A stretch of DNA of 36,707 bases, from the NCBI GenBank assembly GCA_028288725.1, contig JAQGIC010000051.1, forward strand, positions 1-36,707, given 5' to 3'. The notes under the pieces are model-generated. The model ran no database searches. It was not told the DNA's origin and worked only from the letters and a program-made list of their open reading frames with translations. This document shows positions 7,800-15,015 of this stretch, piece after piece. Source of the stretch: Rhodospirillales bacterium (lineage in GTDB: Bacteria; Pseudomonadota; Alphaproteobacteria; ATCC43930; CGMCC-115725). The number at the start of each line of letters is the position of its first letter. The first letter of the stretch is position 1. The position numbers were made by a program, and so were the translations under genes.

Positions 7800-8201
7800 C
7801 TACAGATGCCAATGCGCTGCCGGTGCCGACGACCAATCATCATGGCGGCCGTCCTCGAAATCGATCGGCGCCGCGGCCAGTTCGCGCGACGGGACATCGT
7901 CCAGGCAGGCGATGTTGACGGCGAAGAAATCGCCGATGCCTTCCAGATGCCCCTGACCGAACGGCTTGATGCCGCAATGGCGGCAAAAGCGATGCTGGAT
8001 GCTGCGGCTGCCGAAGCGATAGATCGAGAGATCGTCGGCACCGCGGCGCAGGCGGAAGCCGTTTGCCGGGACGATCGCCTTCCAGAACCGGCCCTTGGCG
8101 CAGATCGAGCAGTTGCAGCGGCTGGTGCCGGCGGCCAGATCGATCTCGGCATCGAAATGGACCGCCCCGCAATGGCAGGAGCCGTGATAGGTCCGCCTCA
8201 C
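7800..8201 (-). CDS. GFA/CENP-V family zinc protein (second copy)
   Basis: A 133-residue GFA family protein with the full ligand set: C9 and C11 (CHCGAV), C29, C31 and C34 (CNCSIC), C73 and C76 (CRHCG). It is clearly distinct in sequence from the copy at 5,741, so the pair is not a recent duplication. The GTG at 8201 overlaps the stop of the SRPBCC gene as GTGA, which fixes the start. It is last in the ArsR-SRPBCC-GFA operon and is followed by the 91-base gap with the ECF42 promoter. Function of the family is poorly known, and zinc binding with a small-molecule thiol chemistry role is the usual proposal. Confidence 0.87.
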   Translation of the reverse strand: MRRTYHGSCHCGAVHFDAEIDLAAGTSRCNCSICAKGRFWKAIVPANGFRLRRGADDLSIYRFGSRSIQHRFCRHCGIKPFGQGHLEGIGDFFAVNIACLDDVPSRELAAAPIDFEDGRHDDWSSAPAAHWHL

Positions 8202-8686
8202 GACGCGCCCGTTTCGGTCCGGGCTTGGGTCCGTACCAGATCCTGCAGCCGATCGAAGCTGCTGTTCCAGCCGGTGCGGTGGCCCTCGCGGCGTTCGGTG
8301 GTCTCGAACGGGGTCTGGGTGAAGATCATGCGGGTCTTGCCGTCGTGGGCCAGGAAATCGACCGTGATCAGCGTCTGCGGACTGTCGTCCCAGGCGAACG
8401 TGTAGGCGAGCCGGGTCGGCGCTTCGATCTCGCGATAGACCCCGCCCTGCCACAGCGTGCGGCTGCCGTCGAGCGAGTGCAGGCAGCCGCGCCATGCGCC
8501 GCCGATCCGGAAATCATGCTCGAACGACACGACCGGATAGTCGCGGGGACCCAGCCAGTTCAGCACATGAGCCCGGTCGGTCCAGGCCTGGAATACCAGC
8601 GCCGGCGGCGCGTCGAACATGCGGGTGATGACCAGCGTTTTTTGATCGGCCTCGGCGGCCATGCTGGCCTCAGGTTCCAGAACCAT
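8198..8686 (-). CDS. SRPBCC/AHSA1 (activator of Hsp90 ATPase 1-like) family protein
   Basis: A 162-residue helix-grip protein. Characteristic segments are LVITRMFDAPPALVFQAWTD, then VLNWLGPRDY, GGAWRGCLHSLDG and the C-terminal GWNSSFDRLQDLV. Members bind small hydrophobic ligands and are very often encoded next to an ArsR repressor, as here. The ATG at 8686 lies inside the arsR gene (17-base overlap) and is preceded by GGAGACGGAAG. The arrangement suggests ligand sensing or modification of a compound whose presence relieves ArsR repression; the ligand is unknown. Confidence 0.92.
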   Translation of the reverse strand: MVLEPEASMAAEADQKTLVITRMFDAPPALVFQAWTDRAHVLNWLGPRDYPVVSFEHDFRIGGAWRGCLHSLDGSRTLWQGGVYREIEAPTRLAYTFAWDDSPQTLITVDFLAHDGKTRMIFTQTPFETTERREGHRTGWNSSFDRLQDLVRTQARTETGAS

Positions 8687-9020
8687 CTTCCGTCTCCTTC
8701 CGTTGCAAATCCTTCAGATAATGGTCGAGTCGATCGAAGCTGCCGTCCCAGAAGCGACGATAGGATTCGACCCAGTCGGCGACCGCGGCGAGCGGCCCCG
8801 CCTCGATGCGGCACGGCCGCCATTGCGCCTCGCGGCTGCGCCGGATCAGCCCGGCGCGCTCCAGCACTTTCAGATGCTTGGACACGGCCGGCAGGCTCAT
8901 GCGAAAGGGTTCGGCCAATTCCGTGACCGACGTCTCGCCCAGGGCCAGCCGCGCCATGATCGCGCGCCGCGTCGGGTCGGCGAGGGCGGAAAGGGTCACG
9001 CTCAGGGGGTCGGCAGCCAT
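8670..9020 (-). CDS. ArsR-family transcriptional regulator
   Basis: A 116-residue winged-helix repressor. The N-terminus SVTLSALADPTRRAIMARLALGE and the recognition region SVTELAEPFRMSLPAVSKHLKVLERAGLI are diagnostic, and the C-terminus WVESYRRFWDGSFDRLDHYL is typical of the subgroup paired with SRPBCC proteins. No metal-binding ELCVCDL-type box is present, so it is not an arsenic or metal sensor of the classical kind. It heads the ArsR-SRPBCC-GFA operon and probably represses it through the AT-rich palindrome just upstream. Confidence 0.93.
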   Translation of the reverse strand: MAADPLSVTLSALADPTRRAIMARLALGETSVTELAEPFRMSLPAVSKHLKVLERAGLIRRSREAQWRPCRIEAGPLAAVADWVESYRRFWDGSFDRLDHYLKDLQRKETEDGSGT

Positions 9021-9056
9021 GATTAATCATCCAGTTAAATAACTAAATGGTTTAAT
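9021..9056 (-). promoter_or_regulatory. AT-rich operator/promoter upstream of arsR
   Basis: In an otherwise GC-rich window this stretch is strongly AT-rich. It contains the palindrome AGTTA-AA-TAACT (9033-9044), nested in the looser 20-bp symmetry CCAGTTAAATAACTAAATGG (9031-9050). The position directly before the ArsR ATG is where an autorepressor site is expected. Confidence 0.6.
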
Positions 9057-9096
9057 ACGGCTCGCAGCAAGGGATGTCAAGCCCGTTTCGGGCCGA

Positions 9097-9744
9097 TCAG
9101 GTGGGCCAGCCCCGGCAGCCGACGAGGAACAGACGGGTGGTGCGGCCGACCCAGTCGGCCTGTTCGCCGGGGAGCATCGGTCCGGCGGCGCCCAGCGCAC
9201 AGCGCTGCGGCCAGGAGACCACCATCTGGATGAATTGCCCGGCGGCGAACTGGGCGTCGTCGTGCGCCATCGGCGGGTCGAGGCGGGAGGCGAGCAGCGA
9301 GGCGATCAACATCACCGCCTCGGGCCGGCCGCGCTCGCCGCCGAGGCCTGCCAGCAATTCCGGAAAGCGCGCAGATTCCGCGATGATCAGACGGCTGAGC
9401 GCCAGCGCGCGCGGCGAGAGGGCGGCGCGCAGCATCAGGCCGGCCAGCCGCTCCAGGATTTCATCGAGGGTCGTGCCGGCCAGCAGCGGCACCTCCGGCG
9501 GCGGGCGGATCTGTTCGACGATGCGTCCGACCACGGCGGCGAACAGGTCGGGCTTGCCGGCATGGCGGGCATAGAAGGTGCGCTTGGAGATGCCGGCGGC
9601 CTGGGCGATCGCCTCGATGCTGGTGCTGCCGTAGCCGTCGCGCAGGAACAGTTCGGTCGCGATCTCCAGAATCCGCTCGCCCAGTTGTTCGGCTTCCGCG
9701 CGCGACGGTCGTCCGCCGCGGCGCGATGCTTCCGCCAAACTCAC
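9097..9744 (-). CDS. TetR/AcrR-family transcriptional regulator
   Basis: A 215-residue TetR-type repressor. The DNA-binding domain covers about 15-65: ILEIATELFLRDGYGSTSIEAIAQAAGISKRTFYARHAGKPDLFAAVV. An RGGRPSR segment precedes it, as in many members. The C-terminal ligand domain (ALALSRLIIAESARFPEL, then PPMAHDDAQFAAGQFIQMVV) resembles the AefR-like subgroup. The GTG at 9744 overlaps the stop of the Tyr/Pro-repeat gene (GTGA), so it is translated from that message. Further upstream the frame stays open only as a shadow of the repeat region. Its target is unknown; the repeat protein gene is the first candidate. Confidence 0.88.
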   Translation of the reverse strand: MSLAEASRRGGRPSRAEAEQLGERILEIATELFLRDGYGSTSIEAIAQAAGISKRTFYARHAGKPDLFAAVVGRIVEQIRPPPEVPLLAGTTLDEILERLAGLMLRAALSPRALALSRLIIAESARFPELLAGLGGERGRPEAVMLIASLLASRLDPPMAHDDAQFAAGQFIQMVVSWPQRCALGAAGPMLPGEQADWVGRTTRLFLVGCRGWPT

Positions 9745-10109
9745 CGGGGGTAATAGCCGCCCGGCTGCGGGGCGTAATACACCGGCGGCTGCGCGTAATA
9801 GACCGGGCGCGGCGGCGGGGCATAATAGACCGGCGGCGGCGCGTAATAGGCCTGTTGCGGCGCGTAGTAAGCCTGCGGCGGCGGGGCGTAGTAGACCGGG
9901 GGCGGGGCTGCATAGACGGGAGCCCCCGCGATGGCGCGGAACGGCGCGGTCGCGATGAAAGCCGCAGTGCCCAACACGGCGGCGGCCAGACCGAACACCA
10001 GGCCGGGGCCGTGCCAATGATCATGGTCATGCGCCGAGGCTGGCGAAAAAGGCGCCGCGGTCAGGGCGACGGTGGCGAGCACGCTCAGCGAAACGACCTT
10101 GTACCGCAT
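9741..10109 (-). CDS. Exported Tyr/Pro-repeat (PxPVYYAPP) protein
   Basis: A 122-residue envelope protein of unknown function. ATG 10109 follows GGGGAG about 10 bases upstream. Residues 1-26 form a clear signal peptide ending ASA, followed by the His/Asp-rich HDHDHWHGP and one hydrophobic helix (about 36-55). The rest, from about 65 on, is repeats of P-x-P-x-x-Y-Y-A-P, with roughly seven YYAP units. This resembles the small PXPV-repeat proteins of alphaproteobacteria, thought to be periplasmic or outer-membrane associated. The repeat section is low-complexity DNA and prone to slippage. Overlap with tetR indicates co-expression. Confidence 0.82.
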   Translation of the reverse strand: MRYKVVSLSVLATVALTAAPFSPASAHDHDHWHGPGLVFGLAAAVLGTAAFIATAPFRAIAGAPVYAAPPPVYYAPPPQAYYAPQQAYYAPPPVYYAPPPRPVYYAQPPVYYAPQPGGYYPR

Positions 10110-10617
10110 GACTGCCGAACTCCCCCTTAGGGACGATCGCCGGCGGAAACGCCGACGGAAGCCCATGGGAAATATAGAAGACCCATAAACGAAACGCAAC
10201 GGTGTCGTTCTATTTATCCCCGTCTTTTCCGCCGCACCCGGTCCCGATGGTCCGGGCGGCCTGCTGATCCCGGAACGCCGCCCCAAGGCCACATGCTGCT
10301 GGCGGCACAGGCGCGGACCATCATGGGGCGCTAAGGCACCGGCGGCGTATCCAAGTACTCAATAGCTTCTACTCCCCCTGGTTTTTCGTAACAGATTGTT
10401 TCATCCGTCTCATCCGGGATGAATATTCTGCCGATCCTCTACGGCAATTAATGCCGTGCGGCATCTCGCTTTGCCACCGGACCATTGTCGACATGAGAGA
10501 TTCCCTGATTCTTACGAAGGGCACGAATTTTGCTCGTCTTTATTGTGACGGTATCGGAACGGTACTTGGGTACTGTCGTTCGAATCGATGAGCACAGAGA
10601 GAAAAAGGAGCAAGGAC
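10110..10617. promoter_or_regulatory. 508-base divergent intergenic region with short palindromes
   Basis: No gene is supported here. The gap separates the Tyr/Pro-repeat gene (minus) from the Ser/Thr-rich gene (plus). Three alternating half-sites occur at 10441-10464: ACGGCA-attaa-TGCCGT, immediately reused as ATGCCG-tg-CGGCAT, so two overlapping hairpins can form. Closer to the plus-strand gene, ACGGTAC (10559-10565) faces GTACTGT (10570-10576) with one mismatch. These could be regulator sites. The base composition from 10340 to 10560 is less GC-rich than the surroundings. Confidence 0.4.
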
Positions 10618-10965
10618 ATGTCGATCAATTCCATCGGAAGCACCGTCGCGCCGGTCACGCCGCCGCCCGCCGAAAAGACCAAGGGTGCCGGCGAGAGCAG
10701 CAGCAGCAGCGCTTCCTCGACCAGTTCGTCGTCCTCGACGACGATCACCAATACGGCGGCGACGACCAACGCCGACGGCTCGATCACCACGCTCACGACC
10801 TATGCCAACGGCTCGACCTCCAGCAGCACGACGGCGCCATCGGCGAAAAGCGGCCCGGGCGGTGTCGGCCGGCTGCTCGACGGCAGCAACGCCGCTCAGG
10901 GCAACACCCTGCTGGCGGCGCAGGCGCAGAACACGACCGGCACGACCACGGGCGCCGCGGGCTGA
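10618..10965 (+). CDS. Ser/Thr-rich low-complexity protein of unknown function
   Basis: A 115-residue protein that I do not recognise. The ATG at 10618 is chosen because AAAGGAG (10604-10610) lies 7 bases before it. There is no signal peptide, cysteine or membrane segment. After MSINSIGSTVAPVTPPPAEK comes a run of serines (about 26-40), then two strand-like repeats, NADGSITTLTTYANGSTSSST, and an alanine/glutamine tail, NTLLAAQAQNTTG. DGS-x-T-x-x-TY repeats are seen in leaderless hypothetical proteins of Rhodospirillales. Composition and start resemble those of the gene at 2,379, but no alignment is convincing. It may be secreted without a cleaved signal or be disordered in the cytoplasm. Confidence 0.7.
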   Translation: MSINSIGSTVAPVTPPPAEKTKGAGESSSSSASSTSSSSSTTITNTAATTNADGSITTLTTYANGSTSSSTTAPSAKSGPGGVGRLLDGSNAAQGNTLLAAQAQNTTGTTTGAAG

Positions 10966-10977
10966 TCTGCAACGGCC

Positions 10978-11003
10978 ATCCGGTCCCTTAACGGGGACCG
11001 GAT
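10978..11003. terminator. Hairpin between convergent genes
   Basis: A perfect 10-bp stem (ATCCGGTCCC 10978-10987, GGGACCGGAT 10994-11003) with a 6-base loop sits exactly between the convergent stops at 10965 and 11005. There is no T-tract on either side, so it is either a weak terminator or a 3'-end stabilising hairpin serving both transcripts. Confidence 0.6.
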
Positions 11004-12478
11004 CAGGCCAGCACGCCGCCCCGGGCGATATCGCCGACATCGTTCAGCTTTTCCACGCCCCAGCATAGATCCATGACCCGGCGGGCCTGGGCGGCCGGAA
11101 TGATGCCGTCGGCCAGATCGCCGAACTTTTTCTCCAGCGCCCTGTCGCTCATCGGTACTTCCAGGCTGCCGATCGCGTGTTCGATATATTTGTGCAAGGA
11201 CCGCCCGTCGTTCAGCACGATGGTCATGTCGACCTGCTCGGGCTTGATGTTGGGCGTGATCGTGGGGATGACCCTGGCCCGCAGCGCCACGATGACCGGG
11301 TCGCGCACGGCCTGGTCGCTGAACTGCTTCTCGCCGCCGGCGCCCTGCACCAAGGCGACCGCGACCGCGTGATAGATGCTGAACTTGCCCTCCAGCCCTG
11401 CGTCGGGCGTTTTCTTGCCGGTCAGCTCCAGCACCAGCGGATGGACCTTCAACTCGATCCGGTCGATCTGGTCGGGCGTGATTTTGTTCTCGTTCCTCAG
11501 CTGGATCGCGGCGTCGATCGCCGGGTGCATGACGATGCCGCAGGCGAACGGCTTGTAGGTGTTGAGCGCCGCCTCGTAATGCTGGCCCAGCCCGTCGGTG
11601 ATCTCGCCGTAATCCTGTTTGGTGCTGATCGTATTGGCCCAGCCTCGCTTCGCCTCGATCATCTGGTCGGAACTGGTGAAATTCTTGGACGCCAGGATGG
11701 CCGCGAACAAGCCGTTGCTGGCGGCGCGGCCGGGATTGAAGCTCTTGTTCATCGAGCCGAAGGATTCGCGCAGGCCCACCGGCTGCGAGGCGGCCAGGCC
11801 GATCGCATAGACCATCTGCTGTTCGGTCAAGCCCATCAGCTTGCCGACGGCGGTGACCGAGCCGAACACGCCGGCCGTTCCGGTGATGTGCCAGCCGACA
11901 TCGTAATGGTTCGGATAGACCGCATTGCCGATCCGGCATTCGGTCTCGACGCCCAGCACCAGGGCATTCAGAAACTCCTTGCCGCCGACCGGATGCATCT
12001 CGGCATAGGCGAGGATGGCCGAGGCGACCGGGCCGGCCGGGTGGATGATCGTCTTCAGATGCGTGTCGTCATAGTCGAAGATATGGCTGGAGACGCCGTT
12101 CAGGAATGCGGCGTTCATGATGTCGAACCGTTCGCGCCGGCCGAACAGGCTGGCCTGGGCCGGTCCGGAAAACGGCGTCAGCGCGGAGACCGCGATATCG
12201 ACCGTCTCATGGTGCGAGCCGCCGATGGCGACGCCTACCCAGTTCATCAACGTGCGCACCCCCTCCTTGCGCACTTTCTCCGGCAGATCGTCGTATTTCG
12301 CCTGGGTGACGTAGCGCGCCAGCGTGTGGGTGACGCCCTTGCCCTCGGTGGGAGCGGCCACCTTCGCCGGCACCGGTTCGGCCGCCCGGGCCGGTCCGCC
12401 GCCGGCCCCGGCGACGGCCATGACGAGGGGCGCGCTCGCGGAGGCGAGCAGCAGTGAACGGCGGTCGATCGGGGCCAT
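11003..12478 (-). CDS. Exported MmgE/PrpD family protein
   Basis: A 491-residue member of the MmgE/PrpD family, which includes 2-methylcitrate dehydratase and cis-aconitate decarboxylase. Family segments are FLNGVSSHIFDYDDTHLKTIIHPAGPV, the GVETECRIGNAVYPNHYDVGWHITGTAGVFG block and KPFACGIVMHPAIDAA. The N-terminus is a twin-arginine signal (DRRSLLLASASAPLVMAV...ARA), which places this member outside the cytoplasm, unlike PrpD. ATG 12478 is preceded by GGAGG at ideal spacing. No prpB, prpC or acnD is nearby, so the methylcitrate cycle is not implied and the substrate is unknown. The divergent AraC gene is the likely regulator. Confidence 0.88.
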   Translation of the reverse strand: MAPIDRRSLLLASASAPLVMAVAGAGGGPARAAEPVPAKVAAPTEGKGVTHTLARYVTQAKYDDLPEKVRKEGVRTLMNWVGVAIGGSHHETVDIAVSALTPFSGPAQASLFGRRERFDIMNAAFLNGVSSHIFDYDDTHLKTIIHPAGPVASAILAYAEMHPVGGKEFLNALVLGVETECRIGNAVYPNHYDVGWHITGTAGVFGSVTAVGKLMGLTEQQMVYAIGLAASQPVGLRESFGSMNKSFNPGRAASNGLFAAILASKNFTSSDQMIEAKRGWANTISTKQDYGEITDGLGQHYEAALNTYKPFACGIVMHPAIDAAIQLRNENKITPDQIDRIELKVHPLVLELTGKKTPDAGLEGKFSIYHAVAVALVQGAGGEKQFSDQAVRDPVIVALRARVIPTITPNIKPEQVDMTIVLNDGRSLHKYIEHAIGSLEVPMSDRALEKKFGDLADGIIPAAQARRVMDLCWGVEKLNDVGDIARGGVLA

Positions 12479-12702
12479 GGGCGGTTCCTCCAAGGATATT
12501 TTGTTCGATTATGTCCGACCTATCGTCGCCCCAGAGCATCGCCCGCGTCCAGAGGCGAAAGCGCGCAACCCTTGCTGGCCGCAGCCTCCGATTGCGGGTA
12601 GAGGCTGGAAAAATAGGCGCGTGGATGGTCGATGGACAGACTGGGCCGAATGCGCTCGTATGCGACGGGAAGACGCGATCGGAACGAGGGCCAGGCACGC
12701 CG

Positions 12703-13509
12703 ATGACGGAGCGACAGCATCGCGCGGTGCAGCACCGATCGGCCCTCGCCGGGATCGAGGCGATGACGCTCGCGTCCAATCATGTCTTTCCCCGCCATGC
12801 CCATGATCATTTCGGCGTCGGCGTCATCGATTTCGGTGCCCAGCGGTCGTGGAGCGGAATCGGCCAGGTCGATGCCGGTGCCGGCGACATGATCGCGGTC
12901 AATCCCGGCGAAATCCACGATGGCGCGCCGCTGGGGGACCGCGTGCGCGGCTGGCGCATGCTCTATCTGGATCCGGCGCTTCTGGTGGACCATACGTCCG
13001 ACGAGAGGGTGGGACCGATCGAGATCGCCCGCCCGGCGATGCGCGATCCGATCCTGGCAGCACGCTTCGAGCAGCTTTTCACCCGGCTGACGGCCCAAGT
13101 GCCCGATCATCTGGCCATCGAGCAAGGGCTGCTGAGTACGCTGATGCACATCCTGGGTCGGCACGGAACGGGCCGGACCCGCGCGGCCGGTCCGGCGCCC
13201 GCCGTGGCGAAGGCGTTGCGGCGCCTGGACGAGGCGCCGGAAGCGCCGGTATCCCTGGCCGAACTGGCGGCCTTCTCGGGTGTGAGCCGCTTCCAGCTGC
13301 TGCGCGGCTTTGCCCGCGACGTCGGCGTGACGCCGCATGCCTATCTGCTGCAGCGCCGCGTGCGGCTGGCCCGTCGGCTTCTGGCGGACGGCCACGCACC
13401 GGCCCAGGCGGCCGGCGAGGCAGGCTTTGCCGACCAGAGCCATATGACCCGCGCGTTCGTCCGGCAGTTCGGGGTCACGCCCGGACGCTACCGCGCCGCC
13501 TTGGCCTGA
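12703..13509 (+). CDS. AraC-family transcriptional regulator
   Basis: A 268-residue regulator. The N-terminal half (about 10-100) is a cupin-like effector domain, with FPRHAHDHFGVGVIDFGAQRSW and DMIAVNPGEIHDGAP. The C-terminal half (about 165-268) is the double helix-turn-helix: VSLAELAAFSGVSRFQLLRGFARDVGVTPHAYLLQRRVRLARRLL and then AAGEAGFADQSHMTRAFVRQFGVTPGRYR. The start at 12703 fits the usual family length; in-frame upstream starts (ATG 12625) would add a non-conserved extension. It is transcribed divergently from the MmgE/PrpD gene across a 224-base gap and is the obvious candidate to control it. The effector is unknown. Confidence 0.9.
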   Translation: MTERQHRAVQHRSALAGIEAMTLASNHVFPRHAHDHFGVGVIDFGAQRSWSGIGQVDAGAGDMIAVNPGEIHDGAPLGDRVRGWRMLYLDPALLVDHTSDERVGPIEIARPAMRDPILAARFEQLFTRLTAQVPDHLAIEQGLLSTLMHILGRHGTGRTRAAGPAPAVAKALRRLDEAPEAPVSLAELAAFSGVSRFQLLRGFARDVGVTPHAYLLQRRVRLARRLLADGHAPAQAAGEAGFADQSHMTRAFVRQFGVTPGRYRAALA

Positions 13510-13599
13510 TCGTCCCAAGAGTCCGCAATTTTATTCAATACGCCCGGGACGTCCGTCAGGCATGACCGAGCGGCGGGTAGGGATGAAAGAGAGCGGACG

Positions 13600-14418
13600 A
13601 TGGCGAGCGAGCCCTATGTTCATGGGTATGACCCACGCGAGACCGAGCGTTTGCAGAGGCAGGCCGGTACGCTCGTGGAGCTGTTGCACGCCGACACGCA
13701 CTACTTGCCCGGCAGCCTGGTTCTGGAGGCGGGCTGCGGTGTCGGTGCCCAAACCGTCACGCTGGCCCGGCAAAGCCCGGATGCCCGGTTCACGTCGGTC
13801 GACATCTCGGCCCACTCGGTCGCGGCGGCCGGACGCGCAGTGGCGGCGGCGGGTCTCACCAACGTCGCGTTCCGACAAGCGGATATCTTCGCCTTGCCCT
13901 TCGCTCCGGAAAGCTTCGACCATGTCTTCGTCTGCTTCGTGCTGGAGCACCTGGTGCGCCCGGCCGAGGCCTTGGCGGCCCTGGCCCGGATGCTCAAGCC
14001 CGGCGGCACCATGACCCTCATCGAGGGCGATCACGGATCGACCTGCTTCCATCCCGACAGCAGTGCCGCGCATCGGGTAATCCAATGTCAGGTCGAACTC
14101 CAACGGCGGGCCGGCGGCAATGCGTCGATCGGTCGGCAACTCTATCCGCTGTTGGTCGCGGCGGACCTGCAGGCCGTCCACGTATCGCCGCGCCTGGTGT
14201 ATGCCGATGCGAGCCGGCCCGATCTGGTCGACGGGTTCACCCGGCAGACCTTCACCGCGATGATCGAAGGCGTTCGCGATCTTGCGATCGGGGCGGCGCT
14301 GATCGATGCCGACGCCTTCGATGCCGGCGTTCGGGCCCTCCTTCGAACGGCCGAGGACGATGGCGTGTTCTGCTACACTTTCTTCAAGGGTGTCGGACGC
14401 AAGCGGCCGCGCGTCTGA
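13600..14418 (+). CDS. Class I SAM-dependent methyltransferase
   Basis: A 272-residue methyltransferase. The SAM-binding motif I is VLEAGCGVGAQT (about 41-52). It is followed by the acidic strand end FTSVDIS, motif NVAFRQADIFALPF, and the post-motif region FDHVFVCFVLEHLVRPAEAL with LARMLKPGGTMTLIEGDHG. The C-terminal third (YADASRPDLVDGFTRQTFTAMIEGV) is a substrate-binding extension like that of ubiquinone/tocopherol-type or natural-product methyltransferases. Substrate unknown. AGAGAGCGG precedes the ATG. It stands alone between the AraC gene and the convergent cyclotransferase gene. Confidence 0.88.
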   Translation: MASEPYVHGYDPRETERLQRQAGTLVELLHADTHYLPGSLVLEAGCGVGAQTVTLARQSPDARFTSVDISAHSVAAAGRAVAAAGLTNVAFRQADIFALPFAPESFDHVFVCFVLEHLVRPAEALAALARMLKPGGTMTLIEGDHGSTCFHPDSSAAHRVIQCQVELQRRAGGNASIGRQLYPLLVAADLQAVHVSPRLVYADASRPDLVDGFTRQTFTAMIEGVRDLAIGAALIDADAFDAGVRALLRTAEDDGVFCYTFFKGVGRKRPRV

Positions 14419-14443
14419 CCGCCGGGCCCGCACGCAGCCGGGG

Positions 14444-14872
14444 CTAAAGCCCGGCCTCCAGCCATACCCGCAATTCCGTCGCCACATAGGCCGGCGCGAA
14501 TCCATGGCGCTCCGCGGCCGCGATGATCGCTTCCAGATAGCCGGGCTTGGGTGGGCCGGGCTCGATGTCGCCGGCGACATAGACCAGCGCGTCGCTGCTG
14601 CCGACCGGGATCTCCCGCTTCAGATAAAGGCCGCGATGGACGCCCTCGTAGCGGTCGAGCGCTACCTCGCACACAGGCGTCAGCGCCCAGAGCACGCCCA
14701 GCACGTGGGATGCGGGGTCGGGCAGGATGGTGGCGAAGCCGCGGGTCGTGATGCGAAAGCGCCAGCCGTCGAGCCGGGCCAAGCCCACCGCGCGGGCCGC
14801 CGGGCAGCGATGGGTCATCTGCGGCGCGACGATGTTCGAGCCATAGGCGAAATAGCGGCGGGGAGCGTCCAT
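14444..14872 (-). CDS. Gamma-glutamylcyclotransferase-like (GGCT/AIG2) protein
   Basis: A 142-residue GGCT-fold protein. The substrate-binding signature YFAYGSN is at 7-13, and the general base is expected at E76 in LDRYEGVHRGLY, which is conserved here. The family forms 5-oxoproline from gamma-glutamyl amino acids or acts on related amides; the exact substrate cannot be assigned. ATG 14872 is chosen because the family begins a few residues before the YGSN motif; an upstream start at 14920 adds residues without similarity. No strong ribosome binding site is visible. It diverges from lepB. Confidence 0.85.
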   Translation of the reverse strand: MDAPRRYFAYGSNIVAPQMTHRCPAARAVGLARLDGWRFRITTRGFATILPDPASHVLGVLWALTPVCEVALDRYEGVHRGLYLKREIPVGSSDALVYVAGDIEPGPPKPGYLEAIIAAAERHGFAPAYVATELRVWLEAGL

Positions 14873-14956
14873 GATGGTCGGGATCTGATCCGTTGGGGAA
14901 GGTGCGACACGGCGACACAATTAGGGATTCCGGAGCCGCTTGCCAATGGCCGCGGC

Positions 14957-14986
14957 TTGACAGTTGCGTGACCGCCCTCGATATGC
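14957..14986 (+). promoter_or_regulatory. Possible sigma-70 promoter of lepB
   Basis: TTGACA (14957-14962) is followed after 18 bases by ATATGC (14981-14986), 29 bases before the lepB ATG. The -35 is perfect and the -10 poor. It lies in the 143-base divergent gap. Confidence 0.45.
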
Positions 14987-15015
14987 TCGCGGTATCATGA
15001 TGGTGGCGAGGATCC

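Noticed and set aside
7709-8152. N-terminal extension of the DGPF frame
   Set aside because: It overlaps the second GFA gene in another frame and lacks similarity; ATG 7708 has a good ribosome binding site.
9745-10017. N-terminal extension of the TetR frame
   Set aside because: This part is the out-of-frame reading of the YYAP repeat gene (Leu/Arg/Ala-rich repeats); the family begins near GTG 9744.
10698-10740. AGC-type short tandem repeat
   Set aside because: This is the poly-serine coding stretch of the Ser/Thr-rich gene, not a CRISPR or an independent repeat element.
14437-14455. Short hairpin between the methyltransferase and cyclotransferase genes
   Set aside because: Only a 6-bp stem with a 7-base loop and no T-tract, overlapping the cyclotransferase stop; too weak to call a terminator.
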